64,000 nucleotides of DNA, from assembly GCA_022315425.1 (NCBI GenBank), contig JAIUPT010000017.1, forward strand, positions 310,001-374,000, given 5' to 3'. A model generated the notes under the pieces. It saw only the letters and a list, made by a program, of their open reading frames with translations. It made no database searches and was not told the DNA's origin. A program made the translations under genes and the position numbers. Below are positions 37,951 to 47,762 of this stretch, in pieces (within the stretch, counting starts at the first letter, position 1; the number at the start of each line of letters is the position of its first letter). This stretch comes from Pseudevernia furfuracea. Its lineage: Eukaryota; Ascomycota; Lecanoromycetes; Lecanorales; Parmeliaceae.

Positions 37951-38156
37951 TATCAGAACTAATACAGAGTCAAGTTATATAGATGTATTAAATAAGATAA
38001 CTAGATATAGAACAACTATATACTGAGAGGGAAGATCATATATGTATGACTGAGTGAACCTGTCAAGGCACGCTAAGTCTAAAAGAGATAGTGTGTCAAC
38101 AAAGAAATGCTAACATAGGCAGATGTCATCAAGGGATGCGGGGTACGCTCGTAACA
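37951..38156 (-). repeat. GypA LTR 3 (5' LTR of the tandem)
   Basis: It starts TATCAGAACTAA, the mutated form of TGTCAGGACCAG, and ends GCTCGTAACA, followed by TSD ATATT (38157-38161). It carries more transitions than LTR 1 or 2. Confidence 0.9.
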
Positions 38157-38161
38157 ATATT

Positions 38162-38525
38162 GTCTTAATTTCGTTTATCTGACGATTCTTCTTTTTAAAG
38201 AACATTGATCTCTTTATTAATGTTATTTAGTTATCGTCTTTTTAGTAACTAATTTCGACGTTAAATTATTTAAGTTAATCACTCGTTTAAAGTTAGATCG
38301 ATAATATCGTCTCTCAAAATAAATATCGATTATCTTTGATTCTCGAATTTCACGTTAGAGATATAATCTAGTTCATTTAGATTCATTATCTGTGATTGTT
38401 TTCTCGATACAATATACGAGTTAAATAAATCTACTTCGTTTTCAATACGTTATAATTACGAGCGAATAATTGTTATTATATTAAGTTCGAATCGCTATTC
38501 CTCGATAAGAAGAAGAATTAGAATT
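38162..38525 (-). other. GypC 5' leader / gag start
   Basis: The remaining GypC sequence between the tandem GypA and the GypC 5' LTR. Heavily mutated, no readable frame. Confidence 0.5.
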
Positions 38526-38792
38526 ATTAAACTAACTTATATAATATAGATATATATAAGACAGACTAGAATTATATAGCAATGTGAACTTAGCGAAGAT
38601 ATATATATTATATATAATATATTTAATAATAAGACTAATTCTTAAGAAAGAAAAATAAAAAACTTTGAAATATGACTCTCTTAAGCTTCTCACGTTAAGA
38701 ATTCGCTTGATATGCGTATATCAAGCGATTCGATTACGCTCGACAACTCTCGAACTTATATAATAACTATTCTCTTAGATTCGCTGCTAACA
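38526..38792 (-). repeat. GypC 5' LTR (267 bp)
   Basis: It begins TATTAAACTAAC (mutated TGTTAGAC...) and ends GCTAACA, followed by TSD TAACG at 38793-38797. It aligns to 12604-12871. Confidence 0.85.
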
Positions 38793-38797
38793 TAACG

Positions 38798-40511
38798 ATA
38801 AAATTCTTTCTTAATATAACGACGAAGAAATCTTATATTCGATTACTTTTTATAATAAAAATCTTATATCGATAAAATATAATTATCAAATCTACGATAA
38901 GAAGTTATTAATTATTATTCGTTATCTCGAGCATTAACGACTCGAATTGAAATATACGAACGTCTTAATTAAGATCTTTATTGATTATAAGAGTCTAATA
39001 TACTTCGTCGAAGAAAGAAATCTTAGTCGTCGATAGACACGTTATTTGAATATACTTTTCGAATATAATATCAAGATCGTCTATAGATCTAATTCATAAA
39101 ACGTTAAGACAGACGCTCTTATTAAAATAATTAAATCAAAATCAAGTAATTTTAACGACGAAAGGATTCGATAATAATATTAAATTATTTTAATCTCGAA
39201 TCGCTTAAAACTCGACGATACGAAATACGTTATTAATATAATTAATAACTCTATTTATTATAAAATAATTATTATTAATAAGAATAACGAAAAGTGCTTT
39301 AAAATTCGTAACGTTATTATCGAAGATAAGAAAAAACTAAATAATATCACTCTTATTAAATGCTCGATAAACGATAATATATTATATTATAAGAATAGAC
39401 TATAAATCTCTTAGCAAATATACACTAATCTCGTTATCGAGATTTATAATTAATTCGCTTATAATTACTTAGAAATTAATTAAATATACGGGTTGCTTCG
39501 TTAACGAAATATAAAAAATACGATAATTTTTTAGATTTGTAATTGTTATAAATGTTAGAGATTTAAGACGTCTAAAGATCGCGAATACGATTTAATTTAA
39601 TTTCTCTCAATTTTATAGAAACGTTAATAAAATATATTTATAAAGTTTATCGTCGAGCTATTATAATCGAAAGAATATAACGTCATTTTTGTCGTAATAA
39701 ATCGACTAATTAAGAAACGTTATTATATTTTATATACTATTATTAACGAAGATATCTTAGTCGAGTATATTACGAAAATACTCGTTGATTATATCTTTCG
39801 TCTTTACGAACTATCGTTATTAATAGTATTAAATCGAAATTCTTAATTTATTATTACTATATGAAAGTCTTTTATTATATTTTATTCTTAGATAGACAAT
39901 TAAACGAAATATAATAATTAAGATCTTAAATATTATTTACGAATCTATTATAACTATATATAAGACGATTAAACTAAGTGAATATTCATAACGAAATTCG
40001 TAGATAATGATAAAGTTTTATCGTTTATCGAAGTTATTTCGTTTTATATTAATAAAGAATTTCACTCACGTATAAGCTTTAGTAAGAACTTTACGATTTA
40101 CGTTATTATTCGAAAACGTCTAAACGTTATTAAGATCGAAAACATTGTTAACAACATATAAAAGATTTTAAAATATATTCGAAATAACATAAACAGAGTT
40201 TAGAGAGTTATAATTATCTAAATAAATTAATATAGACTAAACGTTAAATTTAAGAAAGAAGATTTAATCTTTCTTAATAATAAAAATATTATTAGGTAAC
40301 ACTCGATCTTTCAAGAAACTTGATAATAAGAAATATAATTTATCTAAGATCAAGATCTTGATAGATTCGTTATATAAATTAAAACTATTCAAAATTATGT
40401 GAATATATGACGTTTTTAGTTTTAAATTATTAAGTCTAATTGTTATAAATCTCTTATTAGATTAAAAGAATTCTCTCTCGAAGTTAATAATAATTAACGA
40501 CTTAGAAGAAT
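38798..40511 (+). pseudogene. pol: GypA-1 RNase H end and integrase (second pol block)
   Basis: It resumes the frame cut at 12603. DNA at 38,798-39,130 aligns base by base to the reverse complement of ~28.11-27.8 kb, and 39,340-40,300 to the integrase of the younger copies. The second catalytic Asp again reads Asn (~39,830). Similarity ends at ~40511, just before the sequence encoding the chromodomain, where the copia LTR starts. The three bases or so at the junction are ambiguous. Confidence 0.75.
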
Positions 40512-40633
40512 TGTCAAAATTCGGGTCACGTGACATGGTCACGTGATGCGCTAAGGCGCATCCTCATAGTCGCTCTTTACTCTCGTAGCATTCTAAAGAA
40601 AACAACTAAGTGTTCTATCACCTATTCTTGATA
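40512..40633 (+). repeat. CopA 5' LTR (122 bp)
   Basis: It runs from TGTCAAAATTCGGG to ATTCTTGATA. It contains a 'gtcacgtgacatggtcacgtgat' type inverted motif (two CACGTG boxes) and 'gcgctaaggcgc'. The right LTR ends in the unmutated TTGACA. Confidence 0.9.
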
Positions 40634-40649
40634 GGTTATGAGCCCGGGC
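40634..40649 (+). promoter_or_regulatory. CopA primer binding site, complementary to the initiator tRNA-Met anticodon arm
   Basis: GGTTATGAGCCCGGGC follows the LTR without a gap. GGTTATGAGCCC is the complement of the anticodon stem-loop (CAU) of eukaryotic initiator tRNA. Priming from a cleaved half of this tRNA is known for copia-type elements. Confidence 0.8.
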
Positions 40650-41105
40650 TTGCTCGGCGACTGTTTCACTTATACTCTATGTCTACCAGAGTCACAGTGA
40701 CCTCTAAGCATCACGAGTTCATCGTAATGAACGCCGCGACAGCTATGAGACTCTGTTTTTTTAATCTTCTTGAGATGGGTATTGCCCTCTACAAAATGAT
40801 CGTCTTTGAAATTCGAAGGGCTAAGAGTTCTATCGCAAATCGACCCTCGGCATATCGAATCTAATCGAACGTCGAACGTCGAACTCGTTATACGATCGTG
40901 CGATCGAATTTCACTAAGGTCTTTGAAACATTGTCAGCTTCCCTGCGTGGGACACGCTAAACACGCTTAACGAGAACATTCCCCTCTCGATATATAATCG
41001 CTTCAGCGTTAATAAAGCGTTTACGTGAATCGAATCAATTGTGACGACTTAAGAGACTGAACTTTAGCATCAAATCGTCTGATCACACTTTAGAGTTGAT
41101 TAGTC

Positions 41106-41349
41106 ATCGACAAACCTCTACTCAGAGCGCGTATACGTCTGTTGAGGGTCAAAACAATAAGAATTTCTTATTGAGATAGGTCTTTCGATCTTACAAGTTC
41201 TTTGAAGAAGAGAGCTGAGACTCAGTTATCGACAAATCTTCACTTAGAGCGCGTATACGTCTATTGAGAATCAAAACAACAAGGATTTCTTGTTGAGATA
41301 GATCTTTCGATCTTATAAGTTCTCTAAAGAAGAGAGCTGAGACTCAGTT
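41106..41349 (+). repeat. 122-bp tandem duplication in the CopA leader
   Basis: Two direct copies begin at 41106 and 41228 with 'atcgacaaa' and differ mostly by transitions. A third start ('atcgaattc') follows at 41350. They lie just upstream of gag, where packaging or translational control signals would be; function unknown. Confidence 0.8.
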
Positions 41350-41394
41350 ATCGAATTCTCTTTATCGTTATTCGACTTTATTTTATCATCGAAT

Positions 41395-42990
41395 ATGACT
41401 TCATCTCACGACGATAGTCATCGAAGCGATTATTCTAAATTCGAGTCTCTATCGAAGACTTAATATAAGAAGAACGTTATTCCTCTTCGAAGATCTACAC
41501 GTCTTTAATAATTGTCTTCGATATAGTCTCAGCGAAAATTAGATCAATTTAAATCTTTCTTGTCTCTAAGTATCTTTTATCTCAATAACATCGCTCGTAT
41601 CTATCGAAGATTCAAGTATAAGTACTTCTTATTTCTCGTGCAAGAACTCGAAGATTAACAGCAAAAGTTGTTAGATATCGATAAGACTCTCGAGAACTCT
41701 GACGAAGATTAGAGTATCTATTTCACTCTCACTACTTTCGCGAACGTTAACAGTGTCGACTTTTAATTCGAAGTTAACGAAGACACTCTTAGTGCCTCAA
41801 GTGACACTGAGTTATTCGATCTTCGTGTTAAAAGTTCTCTAAATCTCACTTCTTCGACTTCGACTTCTTCGACTTTAAGATCTTCGTTCTCTATCGCCTC
41901 AGTTATCTCTCAAGCTAAGTCTTTCGTTTGAGCATCATCGTCGTCACTATTTATATCGTACGTGTCGCTCTTAGAAATCTTCTCAGTAATCTTTAACATC
42001 TATAATCGACGAAGAATCAAGCGCATAAGGCGTCGTAAGAAACATGTCAGCTCTAGTAATTTTAGCGACTGACCCTCTCGAAGAGAAAAGCGCTTTTCTT
42101 CTAAACTTCATTATCATTTTGAAGTTCAATCTAGAGTATCGTCGATGAAAGCAGAATATCAACAATTGATTGATGCTTAACAATCTTATTCTCTTTAATA
42201 CGATTATCAGTCATAGAGTCTACATCGCTATCTTTTATCGTCTCGAGAATAACGATCGCGAACTCGTCGAAGTCGAATTCGACGATAAAGACTCTTAGAT
42301 TATGCTCGATGTTCTAATCAAGAACTATTAGTCTAAGAGCACGAGTCTCTATAGAGAACTAATACGTCGAATATTCGATCTCACCCTTGAAGAAGGGGAA
42401 GTTCGTTAATATGAAAAGAACTTTCGTAAGGTCATCTTCGACATTATCAGCCTTCATAAATCCCTCGTTATTTCGAAGTCTCTGCGAATTCTAATTTTCC
42501 TTATAAGACTTGACGACTCTTACGACATATTCGAGTCAAGTTATACTTAAAATCATAATCTCTTTGAGAACAAGTTCGTCAAGTTTTAAGAGATTGTCGT
42601 GATCGTCGTGAACGAAGAAGTTAGAATCTCCTTCAAAGAAGAAGAACTGATCATATATATCGTTCGTAACGATAAGAGTAAAGGCAAACAAGCTACTTTC
42701 AACAACTCGACGACTCTAACATTAATCGTGAGATCTATTCTTCGTGTAAGACAGCTGATCGCAAATTCAGACATTTCTCTATCAAATGTTAAATCAAGTT
42801 CTCTTATCTTAAGTCTGAGAAATTCATAACGAAAGAGAAAAAGAAGAAGAAGATAAAGATCTTCGACTTCGAAAATGAACTCTTAAGTAACAAGCGCAAG
42901 CGCATCGAAGAGACGTTTTTCAATGCCTCTGTTTCAGAGAAGAACGATTATTTTAATATCAACTATATCTTTCTAAAGAAACTAAACTTC
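41395..42990 (+). pseudogene. gag: CopA gag relic
   Basis: The probable start is ATG 41395: Met-Thr-Ser-Ser-His-Asp-Asp-Ser-His. The frame is readable with stops at likely Trp/Gln codons through 'LSIFYLNNIARIYRRFKYKY' and a Ser/Thr-rich stretch near 41.85 kb. Further open pieces reach ~42.9 kb. I do not see a clear zinc knuckle. The start is chosen because the tandem leader repeats end just before it. Confidence 0.55.
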
Positions 42991-43480
42991 ATTATGCACT
43001 ATTCGAATATCAATTCGAACGACTTCAATATCCTCGATGCGACTAATGATCAAGTCATCAATCTAATCGTCACGAAAGTTCTCGAACATAGTCTCATAAC
43101 TGCGAATTTCGTGAATCTCCTTATTCGAGTCGTCGTAGATTCAGACTGCTCTCGTTATTCTTTCGCGAATCGTTCGATGTTCATTATCTACGAAAAGATC
43201 TACTCTCGATCGATCAAGAATATCGAGGGGAGCGAAGTGCAGTCTCAAGACTATAACATTATTAATCTCGACTGTGTGATTAGGGGAGAGTATGTGACAG
43301 TCACTCTACGAAATGTCTTATATATACTCGATATGAACGTTAATCTTCTCTCGATCGATAAACTTCTAAACTTCGATATCGCTGTCTTCTTTCATAAGAT
43401 AGAGTGCACTCTTATCAAGAACGATCTGAAGCTTACTATGCTGCCCGTCTCTTAAGATGTAAGTCTAGTTAATATCTATT
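42991..43480 (+). pseudogene. pol: CopA protease and start of the pre-integrase region
   Basis: A 153-codon open frame to 43455. 'VVDSDCSRYSFANRSMF' corresponds to the copia protease motif Asp-Ser-Gly-Ala/Cys-Ser-x-His, with Gly now Asp and His now Tyr. 'VTLRNVLYILDMNVNLLSID' is the typical copia segment (family V-L-Y-V-P-x-x-x-x-N-L-L-S-V). Several expected Gly residues downstream of the active site are Glu, Asp or Ser, matching the GG-to-GA mutation bias. The frame breaks at TAA 43453-43455 and the sequence at 43481. Confidence 0.8.
43473..43480. repeat. 8-bp TSD TATCTATT, left copy
   Basis: Repeated exactly at 44682-44689, on the far side of the inverted-repeat element. Confidence 0.85.
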
Positions 43481-43619
43481 GGCGGTCATTAGGCGTACAG
43501 CCCCATCCTGTTAGGCGTACAGCCCCTACATTATTACGCGTACAGTCTCAAGTTTGTTCCGCGTACAGCCCCTTAAATGTAATTAGCTTCTGCGGGCGCT
43601 AGTCCGATAAGGTATAAAT
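43481..43619 (+). repeat. Left terminal inverted repeat with four 23-bp units
   Basis: The core GCGTACAG recurs at 43493, 43515, 43538 and 43561 (spacing 22-23 bp). The left arm has one unit more than the right. Regular spacing suggests transposase binding sites. Confidence 0.8.
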
Positions 43620-44565
43620 TTCGTATATTCGAAAGACTTCCTCGATAGAATAATTCACTCTTCTCTCTTCATACAAATCTATCAAATCTATTATTCTTCT
43701 TCTAAATCGATATCTCGTGAAGACTCTAAATTAGTCTGACAGTAAAGTATTAAATAGATAAGCATTTGATTCATTTCGCGCTAAAATCAGAGTCTAATTC
43801 GACTAATAATCGAACATAGTGTTTTTGAGTTATTTGAGTTCATAGTAATCCTTCTTTCTTTCACCTCAGACATCTGACATCTAACGACTAATCACTCTTT
43901 ATCAAGCTCTATCAAACTACTTCCTCATCTTATTCTTCTTTATCGACTTCTTCTTTCGCCTTTCTCTTCCTATTCAGCATCATTTAGAGTTACTACAGAC
44001 AGCATGAGCTGACAAGAGATGGTTCTGAAGCTTCGTCACGGGCGCATCACATCTCACCCCTGTATCACCCCCTTTTTAAATAAGACTCGCGTATAAGAAT
44101 CTGTCAATAAGTCGTATAACGAGGTGTTTCTGACACGGTTCAGCCCTCTGATACGCAATGTGCAGAGAATACAATTATAGAGCTTCATTCCATCAAATTT
44201 TTTTCAAAAGCCCCCGATACAGAGATTCTATCAAATTTTCTCAAAGGCTGCTACGACCTATCTCAACTTCCATCTTCGTTTAGTGAGGAATACACTTATT
44301 GATGTTTGAATTTGAATTTGACAGTCGCCATAGTAAAACAGAAGAGGAGACGTTTTGTCAAATTATTGCGAAGTGTTATATACATAGATAGTTGATGCAG
44401 AAGCTTCTCTTAATCATCGCGTTTCACTACACTCACGATTCGCCCTATACTTGTTCTTCACATAGGAGACGGTTCGAGTTATTCTATCCTGCTCTGATAG
44501 ATAGAGCTTCTTTGGTGGAGTGGGGAGTAAGATATCCTATCGAGAAAGTCTTTCGGGTATACGGG

Positions 44566-44681
44566 ATTTATACTCTATCGGACTAGCGCCCGCAGAAGCT
44601 AACTACATTTGGGGGGCTGTACGCGGAACAAACTTGGGGCTGTACGCGTAATAAGGTGGGGCTGTACGCCTAATGGCCGCC
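44566..44681 (-). repeat. Right terminal inverted repeat with three units
   Basis: Reverse complement of the left arm apart from one missing 23-bp unit and scattered transitions. Confidence 0.8.
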
Positions 44682-44788
44682 TATCTATTATATACTAGTT
44701 ATTTATCGAATACTAGTTTTATATCGCATTTATACTCGATAAATAGCGACTTGAATATCGTTACTTAGTCTCGAAAAGAGTTCAATTC

Positions 44789-45060
44789 GTTAGAATCTCG
44801 CTTTCAAATCATAAAACAATCGCTATATAATTTTTAAAGAGTTTGAAATCGTTAGAATCTCGCTTTCAAGTCATAAAACAATCGCTATATAATTTTTAAA
44901 GGGTTTGAAATCGTTACAATCTCGCTTTCAAGTCATAAAACAATCGCTATACAATTTTCAAAGGGTTTGAAATCGTTACAATCTCGCTTTCAAGTCATAA
45001 AACAATCGCTATACAATTCTCAAAAGATTTGAAATCGCTATAACATCGCTCTCAAGCGGC
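44789..45060. repeat. 62-bp tandem repeat, four units plus a diverged fifth
   Basis: Unit starts ('gtta[g/c]aatctcgctttcaa') fall at 44789, 44851, 44913, 44975 and 45037, exactly 62 bp apart. Units differ by a few transitions. Located between the small inverted-repeat transposon and the helicase relic; could be a subterminal repeat of the larger element. Confidence 0.85.
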
Positions 45061-45700
45061 GATTATTTTTAATAACTGTTAAATCGTCTTCAAACCGCTA
45101 CAAAATCAGTTAACAACGAAAATATTGCAGTTATTAATAGAGAGATTAGTATAGTGAGAAAGATACTTATCATGTTAAGTATACTGCAGTCTGATTGAGC
45201 TTATGTTTCTAACGCTGTCATACGTACAACAGTAATTTTGTGAATAACGTGTATCGAAGATGTTGAGTCTCTCTTTGAAGACTATCGAAGTAATCTTCAA
45301 TTACCCTCAGAAATACATCTATCATTATGTCGCAAGTCGTATTAATAAAAGATGATATCGAAGAGAAAAGAAACCGCTCTTTCTTACGTCAATCTTGTTC
45401 ATAAGTCGTTCCTTCATAGACTTTCGCAAGGTATACGTAAAGTTGAAAACAACCTGACTCGAAGATGTTAACTCTCTCTCTGGAGACTACATAGATAGTT
45501 TAACTATCAATAAAGTGTACAGGTGTCTTCATGTCAAGCCGTGTCGTTTAAGACTTTCGCAATGATATTTCGTCTAGAGGAGAGTTAGTTTTTCGCAGCA
45601 GCTTTCTGTATAGTAGCTTTGCGCACATATCTAAAGCAAAATCTCTTCTTTCTTACGCTGCAGCAAGATATACTTGAATACCTCGTGAAACGATAGAATG
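45061..45700. other. non-coding stretch downstream of the helicase relic
   Basis: No readable frame. It contains two copies of a ~35-bp word ('cgaagatgtt...tctctct...gactat/c') at about 45,255 and 45,463. Otherwise featureless. Confidence 0.4.
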
Positions 45701-46265
45701 TGAGACTATTCTTCTACTTTTCAGATCTATTCGTCGTACTTGACGAGTTTCTCTCCCTTGAACACTCAATTTCCAAGATTCATCGACGAATTAGATTGTT
45801 CTTCGTCACCATTATTGAATATCTGCTTATTTAGTTTTATTATAGTCTGCGACACAGTCTTCTCGATATTTCTTCAAATCATTTTACTATCGAACGTCTA
45901 ATCGACGTAGTATTTATATAATCAAATTATCGTATTGAGATTCTCATAGCGCAATGCACGACCCAACGCTTGTATTTGAGCTTTGAGATTGTGTGCACTT
46001 TCGAGCATATGTATTCGTCAGCACTTCTACTGTAGATTAAGATTCGTGAATTCGACGACGTAGATAATTATCATCATCTGCGCGATATCGTCACGTTCTG
46101 TGAACGTCGACATAACGATATCGCGCTCTTCTGCTTTCTGAAATGCTTCATATATCACGCAGTCGATTTGTAGAAGCTGAAAAATCGCCGCGATGAGAAT
46201 AGTCGTCGTCGACATTTGATAGAAGATTAGAATCTTCTCTTGATCTCGAATCACCTGCGTAAGAG

Positions 46266-46425
46266 TCAGCTGCGGAAGCCTACTGTAGCTAGAAGTCTGC
46301 TGCGGAAGCCTGCTGCGGAAGCCTGCTGCAGTCGAAAGCCTGCTGCAGCTAGAAGCAACTTGAAGCAGCTTGAAGCAGCTTGCAGCGAACAGTCTGCTGC
46401 AGCTAGGAGCAACTTGGAGCAGCTT
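46266..46425 (-). repeat. 13-bp and Leu/Gln/Ser-rich repeats inserted in the helicase C-domain
   Basis: A 13-bp unit (gcctgctgcggaa) occurs in tandem around 46,290-46,345, merging into 'gaagcaacttgaagcagctt' type repeats to 46,425. It separates helicase segments that are adjacent in the family. Confidence 0.7.
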
Positions 46426-47699
46426 GGGATAGAAGATCTGACAACATATCTGACTTCGAACATTTCGCAGCAATGCACGAATTTTTGAAGCATCGTAGAG
46501 AAGTTCTTGAAGCATGAGATCTAATTTATTAAGATTTGTGTTCACAGCTGTACCCGTAAACCAGTCGATATAGAATATCTTATGTTCAAGTGTCTTACGT
46601 ATATTCGCCGCTTTTAGATTGTGACGTTCGTCGATATCAGAGAGAGAAAGTCACACTGATAGTAATATGAGTTTGCGCTATGTGATAAGCGATCACTTTG
46701 ATCTCTACTGATTTTGTTCGATAATAATCAGCTTTTCGATGTATTAAGCTTCTCAGTCTTCGTAGATCGATCGCTCTGAAGCATTAAATAAATAATTAAT
46801 AATCGCTGTCTTCACCCGAGGTAGCGAATTCGTAATTTTAGAATCCGTTCGAAAAGAAATCCTGCTTTGTGAAGTGCGACGAATAATTATTTTTCTTTAC
46901 ATCTTTGTTAAACGAAGTCCTTTGTCTGCGAGAGATATTCGATAAGTTAGAATAAAATCTTTTATAGCTCGTATAGTAAGCTGTAGCTTCGTTATAAAAT
47001 AATTATTAGACACGAAGAAGGGATCAATATTCGCTTCGAAGTTTATATTAGTCAGTGATCGCTTAAATCATTATTTATTAGCTTGTCGCGACTCGTAAAA
47101 GGGCATATAGTCCGCTCAGTCAGCAATTTCATTTGATATGAGAGTTACACTAATTATGATATACTTGATCGCATTGAGTCAACGCACGCAGATCGAAACG
47201 TCAGCATCTGAAGTCTTCAGCAGATGACACTCGTTAGCGATCATAAAATCGAAGCAGTAGACGAGATCATCGTCTTAGATATGATCGAGTTCGTGTCTAA
47301 GCTGGTTTATCGTCGTGGTCGACATTGTTAGCTTATTGATTCGATATCTTCTGAGTGTCGATGAATCATATCGTATTATAAACGTGATGTAACTACTAAT
47401 TATAATCGTACGAGATCTCTGTTTCTTCTCATCGAATAGCTCATGTTTACGATGTAAATAATCTTATATATACTTCTTATTGATGACAGACTTCGAGCGT
47501 CTGCTATCGCCATGATATTTGTACACGTCAAATGCCTTTGAAATCACAAGGTCGATAGCTTTAATTCATTAATTAATTAGATTCTTAGACATAAGTAGGA
47601 GAATAGACTTTTCTACGTCACGCTCAGAGTCGATTCGAGTCTCTCGATCTCGCTTTAGCTGAAACACAAATAGTCAGCGAAGTAGTTCAGTGTAACAGA

Positions 47700-47762
47700 C
47701 TACTGCGACAGACTGCTACGAAAGTCTGCTGCGAAAGTCTGCTGCGAAAGTCTACTGCGGAT
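47700..47762 (-). repeat. second 13-bp minisatellite in the helicase relic
   Basis: Tandem units of gtctgctgcgaaa, the same motif as at 46.29 kb with transitions, lie between the Walker A region and the 'YKYHGD' segment. Confidence 0.75.

Larger units (their letters stand above)
25361..38156 (-). mobile_element. GypA-2/3: tandem of two chromovirus copies sharing a central LTR (three-LTR element, 12.8 kb)
   Basis: Three 206-bp LTRs lie at 25361-25566, 32231-32436 and 37951-38156, with two internal regions between them, all on the minus strand and one ATATT TSD around the whole. The copy at 25567-32230 is structurally complete, from leader to polypurine tract. The copy at 32437-37950 lacks the segment equivalent to 25567-26705 (integrase C-terminus, chromodomain, 3' UTR, polypurine tract); its integrase runs straight into the central LTR. 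Mutation load rises from left to right. Confidence 0.9.
12604..38792 (-). mobile_element. GypC: Ty3/gypsy retrotransposon spread over 26 kb by three nested insertions
   Basis: LTRs lie at 12604-12871 and 38526-38792, with TGTTAG/CTAACA tips and a TAACG TSD. Its own sequence occupies 12872-15752, 21124-23670, 24142-25360 and 38162-38525, roughly 7.5 kb in all once insertions are removed. The coding direction is minus: gag near 25.3-24.2 kb (and the part right of the tandem GypA), RT near 23.2-22.7 kb, RNase H near 22.25-21.9 kb, integrase beyond, interrupted by the LINE. It is very heavily mutated, so it predates its passengers. Confidence 0.85.
1722..40511 (+). mobile_element. GypA-1: outermost Ty3/gypsy chromovirus relic, split by two nested insertions, 3' end lost
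   Basis: Its own sequence lies in three blocks: 1722-3986, 10588-12603 and 38798-40511. The blocks rejoin cleanly when the nested elements and one TSD copy each are removed. For example, the RNase H segment ending ...gttaacg at 12603 continues at 38798 exactly as the uninterrupted younger GypA copy reads (minus strand around 28,110). The order is 5' LTR, leader, gag with zinc knuckle, protease, reverse transcriptase, RNase H, integrase. The last base matching GypA is ~40511, where the copia LTR begins; the chromodomain and 3' LTR expected next are absent on the other side of the copia element. It is the most heavily mutated of the three GypA copies, consistent with being the oldest. Confidence 0.85.
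43481..44681. mobile_element. Non-autonomous inverted-repeat DNA transposon with 8-bp TSD (1.2 kb)
   Basis: It starts GGCGGTCATTAGGCG and ends CGCCTAATGGCCGCC. Terminal inverted repeats are 139 bp (43481-43619) and 116 bp (44566-44681) and contain ~23-bp units with the core GCGTACAGCCCC: four on the left, three on the right. An 8-bp TSD suggests a hAT-like or Zisupton/KDZ-like transposase acting in trans. No coding capacity is seen; the 64-codon ORF at 44392-44586 runs into the right repeat and looks fortuitous. Lightly mutated compared with its surroundings. Confidence 0.85.

Noticed and set aside
38480..38525. tRNA-like 'gttcgaatcg' next to the GypC LTR
   Set aside because: T-loop resemblance only; no cloverleaf, and it is ~25 bp from where a primer site should be.
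1722..40511. Two separate solo LTRs at 12604-12871 and 38526-38792
   Set aside because: The shared TAACG TSD and the continuous host sequence across the outer flanks show they are the two ends of one insertion.
40610..40864. 84-codon + ORF
   Set aside because: It starts inside the copia LTR and spans the primer binding site; a leader artefact.
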